A stretch of 39,241 nt of DNA from Rhodobiaceae bacterium. GTDB taxonomy: Bacteria > Pseudomonadota > Alphaproteobacteria > RS24. Made by a program: the position numbers and the translations under genes. This document shows positions 34,320-39,241 of the stretch, one piece after another (the stretch's first letter is position 1; the number at the start of each line of letters is the position of its first letter). The notes beneath the pieces were generated by a model. The model worked only from the letters and a program-made list of their open reading frames with translations. It searched no databases and was not told the DNA's origin. The stretch lies in contig JABJKE010000038.1 of NCBI GenBank assembly GCA_018660505.1, forward strand, positions 1-39,241. The letters run 5' to 3'.

Positions 34320-35093
34320 ATGAGCGAAGCAGAAATACAAAACACCACGGATTTAACCGGAAAAACCGCCTTGGTCACGGGCGCCAGCTCTGGCCTTGGC
34401 GTGCGCTTCGCAAAAGTTTTAGCCGCCGCGGGCGCACGCGTGGTGATTGCTGCCCGCCGCGCCGATAAATTGGCCGAGCTGGCGCAACTCATCACCGAGC
34501 ATGGCGGCAGTGCCCATGCGGTCTCCCTCGATGTCAATGATTTGGAAGCCATTCCAGATTTTTACGCCCAATTGCGCGACGACGGCTTTATGCCCGATAT
34601 CCTCATCAATAATGCGGGCATGAATGTGGTCAAAACCGCGCTTGAGTATTCTGTGGCCGACTATCATCAAGTCATGGGAACAAATTTAAGCGGCCCGTTT
34701 TTCCTCTCAACCGAAATGGCGCGCCATCACATCGCCCAAGGCACGCCCGCGCGGATTGTTAATATTTCTTCCGTTGGCGGCTTTAAAGTCCTGCCCGGCC
34801 TGACGCCTTATTGCACCTCCAAATCTGGCATTTTAATGATGACCAAAGGCTTGGCGCGCGAATGGGCGCGCAATGAGATTAACGTCAATGCCATTTGCCC
34901 CGGCTATATTGAAACCGAGATTAACGACTTCTGGTGGAAAACCGATGGCGGCAAAAAACAAATGGCGACTTGGCCACGCCGGCGTTTGGCCGACCAAAGC
35001 GATCTCGATGGCGCGCTTCTGCTATTGTCTGGCCCCATGGGCGCAGGCATGACGGGCACCAGCATCACCGTTGATGACGGCCAGTATATTTAA
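34320..35093 (+). CDS. Short-chain dehydrogenase/reductase (SDR)
   Basis: A 257-residue classical SDR. The Rossmann motif is TGASSGLG (20-27), then INNAGMN, and the catalytic pair is YxxxK as Y164 and K168 in PYCTSKSG. The NVNAICPGYIETEIN phrase is typical. Substrate and NAD(H) or NADP(H) preference are not evident; the sequence after the first strand contains AARR, favouring NADP(H), as an inference. AGGAG precedes the ATG. Ten bases separate it from tatD, suggesting an operon with it and the PhnP-like hydrolase. Confidence 0.92.
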   Translation: MSEAEIQNTTDLTGKTALVTGASSGLGVRFAKVLAAAGARVVIAARRADKLAELAQLITEHGGSAHAVSLDVNDLEAIPDFYAQLRDDGFMPDILINNAGMNVVKTALEYSVADYHQVMGTNLSGPFFLSTEMARHHIAQGTPARIVNISSVGGFKVLPGLTPYCTSKSGILMMTKGLAREWARNEINVNAICPGYIETEINDFWWKTDGGKKQMATWPRRRLADQSDLDGALLLLSGPMGAGMTGTSITVDDGQYI

Positions 35094-35103
35094 GGAAACC
35101 GCC

Positions 35104-35895
35104 ATGCTCGTGGACAGCCATTGCCATCTCGATTTTACCGATTTCGACGCAGACAGAGACGCCGTTCTCGCGCGCGCCAAAGCGGCGGGGGTGGAGCTGA
35201 TGGTGACGATTTCGACCAAAGTTAGCGAGGCCGATAAAATCATCGCCTTGGCCGAAGCGCATGCCGAACTGGTTTGCTCGGTTGGCATTCATCCGCATGA
35301 GGCGGGCAGCGAAGCGCCGGTGACGGGGGCGCAATTGGTCGCTTTGGCGGCGCATGAAAAGGTCGTGGGCATTGGCGAAACCGGGCTGGATTATTTTTAC
35401 GAGCATAGCCCGCGCGAGGCCCAGCAGAAAAACTTTCGCGCCCATATTGAAGCGGCACGGATCAGCAAATTGCCGCTGATTGTTCATGCCCGCGACGCCG
35501 ATGAAGACACCGCCGACATTTTAGAAGACGAGATGCAGCAGGGCGCTTACCCGGGGCTCATCCATTGTTTTACCGCAGGGCCGGAGCTGGCGCGACGGGC
35601 TTTGGACATTGGGTTTTACATTTCGATTTCGGGCATTGCCACGTTCAACAGTGCCAAAACCTTGCGCCAAACCATCGAAAGCATTCCGCTGGAGCGGCTT
35701 TTGGTCGAGACGGACGCACCGTTTCTCGCACCTGTGCCGCATCGTGGCAAACGCAATGAGCCGTCTTTCGTGGCCGATACGGCGCGCATGTTGGCCGATA
35801 TTAAAGGCGTGACCGCAGAGGAATTGGCCCGCATCACCAGCGAAAATTTCTATTCTCTATTTACCAAAGCGCCGCGCCCTGGAGCGGTTTCATGA
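35104..35895 (+). CDS. TatD family metal-dependent hydrolase
   Basis: A 263-residue TIM barrel of the TatD-type DNase/hydrolase group. Metal ligands are visible in DSHCHLDF (H6, H8), then the GETGLDYFY glutamate, the HARD His, HCFT, and the late ETDAPFLAP aspartate. The start ATG at 35104 has AAGGA upstream. An earlier in-frame ATG lies inside the SDR gene and is not used. The stop overlaps the next start (ATGA), giving translational coupling to the hydrolase. Confidence 0.94.
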   Translation: MLVDSHCHLDFTDFDADRDAVLARAKAAGVELMVTISTKVSEADKIIALAEAHAELVCSVGIHPHEAGSEAPVTGAQLVALAAHEKVVGIGETGLDYFYEHSPREAQQKNFRAHIEAARISKLPLIVHARDADEDTADILEDEMQQGAYPGLIHCFTAGPELARRALDIGFYISISGIATFNSAKTLRQTIESIPLERLLVETDAPFLAPVPHRGKRNEPSFVADTARMLADIKGVTAEELARITSENFYSLFTKAPRPGAVS

Positions 35896-36704
35896 GTTTA
35901 ACCTTTCGTATTTTGGGCTGTGGCTCATCGGGGGGCGTGCCGCGCCTCGATGGCTCTTGGGGGGAATGCGACCCCGCGCATCCGAAAAATCACCGAACCC
36001 GCTGCTCGCTTTTGGTGCAACAAAGCAGCGAGGCGGGCCAGACCAGCGTGCTTATCGATACTTCGCCCGACATGCGCGCCCAGCTGATAGAGGCGCAAAC
36101 CACATGGCTCGACGCCATTCTTTATTCGCATGACCACGCCGACCAGACGCATGGCATAGATGACGTGCGGGCCATGGTCTATGCGCGGCGCCAACAAATC
36201 GACGTATGGATGGATCAAGCGACCGCCGACACGTTAACCTCGCGGTTTGACTATTGCTTTCATCAAAGCGAAGGCTCGCTTTATCCCGCCATTTTAAAAG
36301 ACAATCGCATCACCACACCTTATGAACCCATCCGCATTGCCGGCGAGGGGGGTGGTATTACGGCCACACCGTTTCGACAAATCCATGGTTCCATCGACAG
36401 TCTCGGCTTTCGCATTGGCGATGTGGCTTATTCAAGCGATATAAGTGATTTACCAGAAGAAAGTTTCGCGGATTTGGAAGGGCTGGATTGTTGGATTGTG
36501 GATGCCTTGCGTCGAGAGCCGCATCCGACACATTTTCATCTCGATAAAACACTTGAGTTAATTGAAACCCTGAAACCCAAGAGGGCTATTTTAACCAATT
36601 TACACATCGATTTAGATTATGAAACACTGTGTAAAACTTTGCCAAAAGGGGTAATGCCTGCCTATGATGGCATGGTCTTTTCGGCTAAAGCTATTGTTGA
36701 TTAA
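35892..36704 (+). CDS. PhnP-like metallo-beta-lactamase-fold hydrolase
   Basis: 270 residues. The N-terminal GCGSSGGVPR motif and the metal-binding SHDHADQTHGIDDVR (H80, H82, D84) identify the PhnP-like MBL group. The final Gln takes the place of the second His of the usual HxHxDH, a known variant in this subgroup. Later ligand-containing segments are IHGSIDSLGFRIG, AYSSDISDLPE, and THFHLDKTLELIE. The normal role is hydrolysis of a phosphodiester or cyclic phosphate; here the tatD neighbour is the only context. Confidence 0.9.
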   Translation: MSLTFRILGCGSSGGVPRLDGSWGECDPAHPKNHRTRCSLLVQQSSEAGQTSVLIDTSPDMRAQLIEAQTTWLDAILYSHDHADQTHGIDDVRAMVYARRQQIDVWMDQATADTLTSRFDYCFHQSEGSLYPAILKDNRITTPYEPIRIAGEGGGITATPFRQIHGSIDSLGFRIGDVAYSSDISDLPEESFADLEGLDCWIVDALRREPHPTHFHLDKTLELIETLKPKRAILTNLHIDLDYETLCKTLPKGVMPAYDGMVFSAKAIVD

Positions 36705-36797
36705 TCTAAGGATATGTCAAATAAAGTGTGATATTTGGATTTGAAAGCAGTTAATGATTTTCAGCTCTGCGTTCGTTAATTGAGTAGGTTTTGTAAT

Positions 36798-37073
36798 ATG
36801 CGCCAAGGTTTTTCTCTCATCGAATTATTAACCGTTGTTGCCATCATCGGCATTCTGGCTGCGGTGGGCGCCGTTGGCTATCAGGGTTATATCGATGCGG
36901 TTAAAAAAGACACCACCGAAACCAATGGCCGCCAAATAGCCCGTGCCATTGAGCAAGATTTTCTGTCACTGGCCAATGGCCTCAAAGGCACCACCGAGCT
37001 TGGTACGCAGGTGACCATCGCCGGGGTTAAAATCACCAGCCAAGTGAAAGCCGATAGCAGTTGCTATAAATAA
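36798..37073 (+). CDS. Type IV prepilin, N-terminal part ending at an in-frame TAA
   Basis: The ATG at 36798 starts MRQGFSLIELLTVVAIIGIL. It has the class-III prepilin leader: PilD cleavage between G4 and F5, and the invariant Glu five residues into the mature protein. The hydrophobic helix (about 5-30) and the DAVKKDTTETNGRQIARAIE helix follow. The frame ends after 91 residues at TAA (37071-37073). That is unusually short for a pilin and would lack the C-terminal globular domain. Directly past the stop the same frame stays open for 178 codons, so I see this as the front half of a longer gene. A short TTG start at 36780 is not preferred. Confidence 0.8.
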   Translation: MRQGFSLIELLTVVAIIGILAAVGAVGYQGYIDAVKKDTTETNGRQIARAIEQDFLSLANGLKGTTELGTQVTIAGVKITSQVKADSSCYK

Positions 37074-37610
37074 GCCGAAAATATTACACAATATCTGAAT
37101 AATAGGTGGCAGAACCCCTATGAGCCCAGCACCGATTATGCGGTCAACTTGCATGTGGCCCATAGCGTATCTGGCGCGTCAACGGCGCTGAAACCGGGCC
37201 AAATTGGTCTGCAATGCGCCAATGTTTGCGAGCCCCCGTCGGGCAGTTTTTACATTAACAACTGCAGCTGCACGGCTGGTACGGATTGCACTTTGTTTAA
37301 TTTCGCCAAGGCCGATTACGACACATTTGTCGCCGATGCGAATTGCCCAGGGGCCTCTTGCACCTATGAAGAGGGCGATGCGGAATATGACGCCTATGAT
37401 TATGCCATCTCGCCAAAGACCGCCACGCGCACCGCGAATAGCCAAGAAATTTGGTCGGGATCGAGCAGTGATGCGGCCAATACGCGGCGCGTCTTAGTGG
37501 GCAATCATATGCCCGAATGGCTGTGTCCCAAGCCGGTAACCGCCATGGCCGCCAATGCGGTGGGCTGTGATTGCGACAATCCGGGCGACGCCAGTTATCC
37601 CTGTAAATAG
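37074..37610 (+). pseudogene. C-terminal part of the same pilin gene, in frame after TAA
   Basis: 178 codons of uninterrupted reading in the same frame as the prepilin, starting right after its TAA (AENITQYLNNRWQNPYEPST). No in-frame ATG begins this part near the 5' end; the first candidates are TTG at 37149 and GTG at 37155, without ribosome sites, so an independent gene is unlikely. It carries eleven cysteines, often in close pairs (CANVC, NNCSCTAGTDC, CPGASC, CDCDNP), consistent with disulfide-bonded pilin head structure. The sequence ends AYSPCK-like (SYPCK). The whole, with the first half, would be about 270 residues, a normal minor-pilin size. Confidence 0.7.
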
Positions 37611-37646
37611 TTAGTCGATTAAATTGTTAGTTGAAAGAGTTTGAGT

Positions 37647-39241
37647 ATGAGCAAATCAAAAAAAATTATGGTATCGGCCTTTGTCGGCCTTCTCACTTTA
37701 TCTTTGGCAGCGGAAGCGCGACGCGGCTTTAGCGGCGGCGGCTCCGGGTCTGGCACTTATGACAATACGGCGCCATCTGTATGGCTCGCGTCAGACACGG
37801 CAGATGCCGATTGCCAAACCCTCTATAGCCTCGATTGCGACGATTTATCAGCCGCGCAACTCGAAGATGTCACCACTAAAAACGCTTTGGCGACGTCTAA
37901 TAATTACGGCTCGCACACAGATTTCGTGGCCGCTGGCAACCATGGCTATACGGCCACACAAGCCGATGGCACCTTATGGACGGCAGCCAAAGCCCAAACC
38001 AGTGATTTCAATTCAGATTGCGATAGCTCCTTCTCTTCGACTGGCGGTTGTGACGCGATTACGAAAACCAATTACAGCTCCATCAGCGGCTCAAGTGGTC
38101 GCACGGCGGCCATTGCGGCGGGTTTCAGCAGCTATGATGATTACCTGAGCGCCGCAGCGCTTGGCTATTCCCAAACCTCGGCAGACGCCACCCTATGGGG
38201 CCAGGCCAATGATGGCTCGGTATCCTCGGCCGCTTGCGACGCGGAATTTCCGGGCAAAACATGCGCCGAGTTGAGCAAATCATCGTTTGAAAGCGCCAAA
38301 GCGTCGAACGCTTTGATGACCGCGAAAATTGCCAAAGTGACGGCCGGCACGCTCACGTCGGCCGATCTTTTGACCGACCTCGGCCTCTCGCTGAGCTCAA
38401 GCTCTTTAACCGACCCGATTTCGGCTTGGCAATTGGATTATTTGGAAAGCGTGCTTTCCACGACGTCCGGCACCGCCAAAGCGACCTGGCAAACCACCCT
38501 CGATAATTATAACGCGGCTTCGGCCAATGCTTGGTATCTCTGGAAAATTGCCGCTTCGACGGCAACCTCTGGCACTTACGCCACCAGCAATGCCACCTAT
38601 CAAGTGTTTAACTTAGCCGGCGTGGACACGGGTCTCACGGGGACTGCTTCCGAATGCAGCGTCGGCGGAAGCGTTGTCTCTGGCGTGACTTGCGCCACTT
38701 TGGGCGTAACCAATACGCAAATCGCCGCCAATATTCGCAGCTCCGGTTTCACAGCGGCACCAGCCTCGACGGCGATGCGGAATTTCCTGACCGAAGCGGC
38801 TGGCTTTGCCGATGGCACAACTTACGCCGACGTCAACACAGCCACGGCGACCAATAGCTGGTCCATTGCCGATTATAAAACCGCCACCAATAGCTCGGGC
38901 TGGACCAATTCGAGTGCCGATAATACTGCCTTCGGCAGTTGTAAAACCAGCACCAATTCGGCAACGGGTGGGGCTTCTTCTTGTTCTGCGACCAATGCGG
39001 AATGGACCTCTATTGCGGCCACGATTGCCGCCGCCGCTGACAGCTCGACAGATATTTCGTCTGCCGACGCAACCAATATTTTGTCGGCCGTATCGGTTAC
39101 CGCGCATAGTTTTTTCGACAGTAGCGACACCGTCATGATGGGCTATTTAAACCATTGCATCTCGGGCGCCAGTGACGCCGTGGACGCCGTTGCCAATTGC
39201 GTATCGGCGGGCACCGATGGCACGGGTGGCATTACGGAAGC
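37647..39241 (+). CDS. Secreted Ser/Thr/Ala-rich surface protein, unknown family (runs off the end)
   Basis: The ATG at 37647 (GAAAGAG upstream) opens a frame that is still open at the last base, giving 531 codons without a stop. Signal peptide: basic SKSKK, hydrophobic 7-21, probable cleavage after AEA (residue 24). A Gly/Ser linker (RRGFSGGGSGSG) follows, then low-charge, Ala/Ser/Thr-rich sequence with many Cys. Two related units are clear: GYTATQADGTLW (about 100-111) and GYSQTSADATLW (about 173-184), 73 residues apart, each followed by a Cys pair. Looser copies follow. It lies 36 bases after the pilin frame, probably co-transcribed. I do not recognise the family; an adhesin or pilus-associated surface protein is an inference. 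Confidence 0.75.
   Translation, partial: MSKSKKIMVSAFVGLLTLSLAAEARRGFSGGGSGSGTYDNTAPSVWLASDTADADCQTLYSLDCDDLSAAQLEDVTTKNALATSNNYGSHTDFVAAGNHGYTATQADGTLWTAAKAQTSDFNSDCDSSFSSTGGCDAITKTNYSSISGSSGRTAAIAAGFSSYDDYLSAAALGYSQTSADATLWGQANDGSVSSAACDAEFPGKTCAELSKSSFESAKASNALMTAKIAKVTAGTLTSADLLTDLGLSLSSSSLTDPISAWQLDYLESVLSTTSGTAKATWQTTLDNYNAASANAWYLWKIAASTATSGTYATSNATYQVFNLAGVDTGLTGTASECSVGGSVVSGVTCATLGVTNTQIAANIRSSGFTAAPASTAMRNFLTEAAGFADGTTYADVNTATATNSWSIADYKTATNSSGWTNSSADNTAFGSCKTSTNSATGGASSCSATNAEWTSIAATIAAAADSSTDISSADATNILSAVSVTAHSFFDSSDTVMMGYLNHCISGASDAVDAVANCVSAGTDGTGGITE

Noticed and set aside
37681-38148. 155-residue frame at the start of the terminal region
   Set aside because: It is Arg/Pro/Ser-rich, lies in another frame, and overlaps the longer frame with signal peptide and ribosome site starting at 37647.
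38613-39107. Antisense 164-residue Gly/Arg-rich frame
   Set aside because: This is the shadow of the Ala/Ser/Thr-rich codons of the sense gene; it has no start signal or motif.
1-39241. CRISPR array, insertion sequences or phage genes
   Set aside because: I saw no regularly spaced repeats, no transposase, integrase or phage structural proteins.

Overview
The window looks like chromosomal DNA of an alphaproteobacterium. The evidence is the family set and its layout: a PstA with the long N-terminal domain typical of that class, sdhE next to mfd with recG and a DUF502 gene nearby, glmU-glmS, and a TatD gene overlapping a PhnP-like hydrolase. Base composition is moderately GC-rich, with a few visibly AT-richer genes. 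Genus cannot be assigned from sequence reading alone.

Layout. 1-7125 (minus) is a complete phosphate regulon, phoR-pstS-pstC-pstA-pstB-phoU-phoB, with phoB cut by the window edge and a plausible Pho box upstream of pstS. A tRNA-Lys(UUU) follows at 7316-7391. 7460-15795 is a transport and lipid-metabolism stretch: a GntP-type permease, a divergent GPH-type MFS carrier, a SulP-STAS-cNMP fusion transporter, a crotonase coupled to a heme-binding membrane protein, and a 590-residue acyl-CoA dehydrogenase. 15894-19071 is glmU-glmS, the UDP-GlcNAc pathway.

19077-20012 is an AT-rich, probably acquired gene for a PUA/EVE-like plus NucS-like nuclease. 20162-22353 holds small genes (a 76-residue protein, a DCC-family protein, an unlisted 35-residue lipoprotein) and a DUF6285/phosphotransferase pair. 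22616-26815 encodes a 1399-residue repeat-rich surface protein with RTX repeats and an apparent discoidin-like domain insertion. 26874-33525 is genome maintenance and assembly: DUF502, recG, sdhE and mfd. 33540-36704 holds a DsbA/FrnE-like protein, an SDR, TatD and a PhnP-like hydrolase.

The last 2.4 kb is the least ordinary part. A type IV prepilin gene is split by a single in-frame TAA, after which the same frame stays open for 178 codons with eleven cysteines. It is followed by the start of a long secreted Ser/Thr/Ala-rich, cysteine-containing protein of unknown family that runs off the end. I read these two as one candidate surface-structure locus. Its function is unknown to me.
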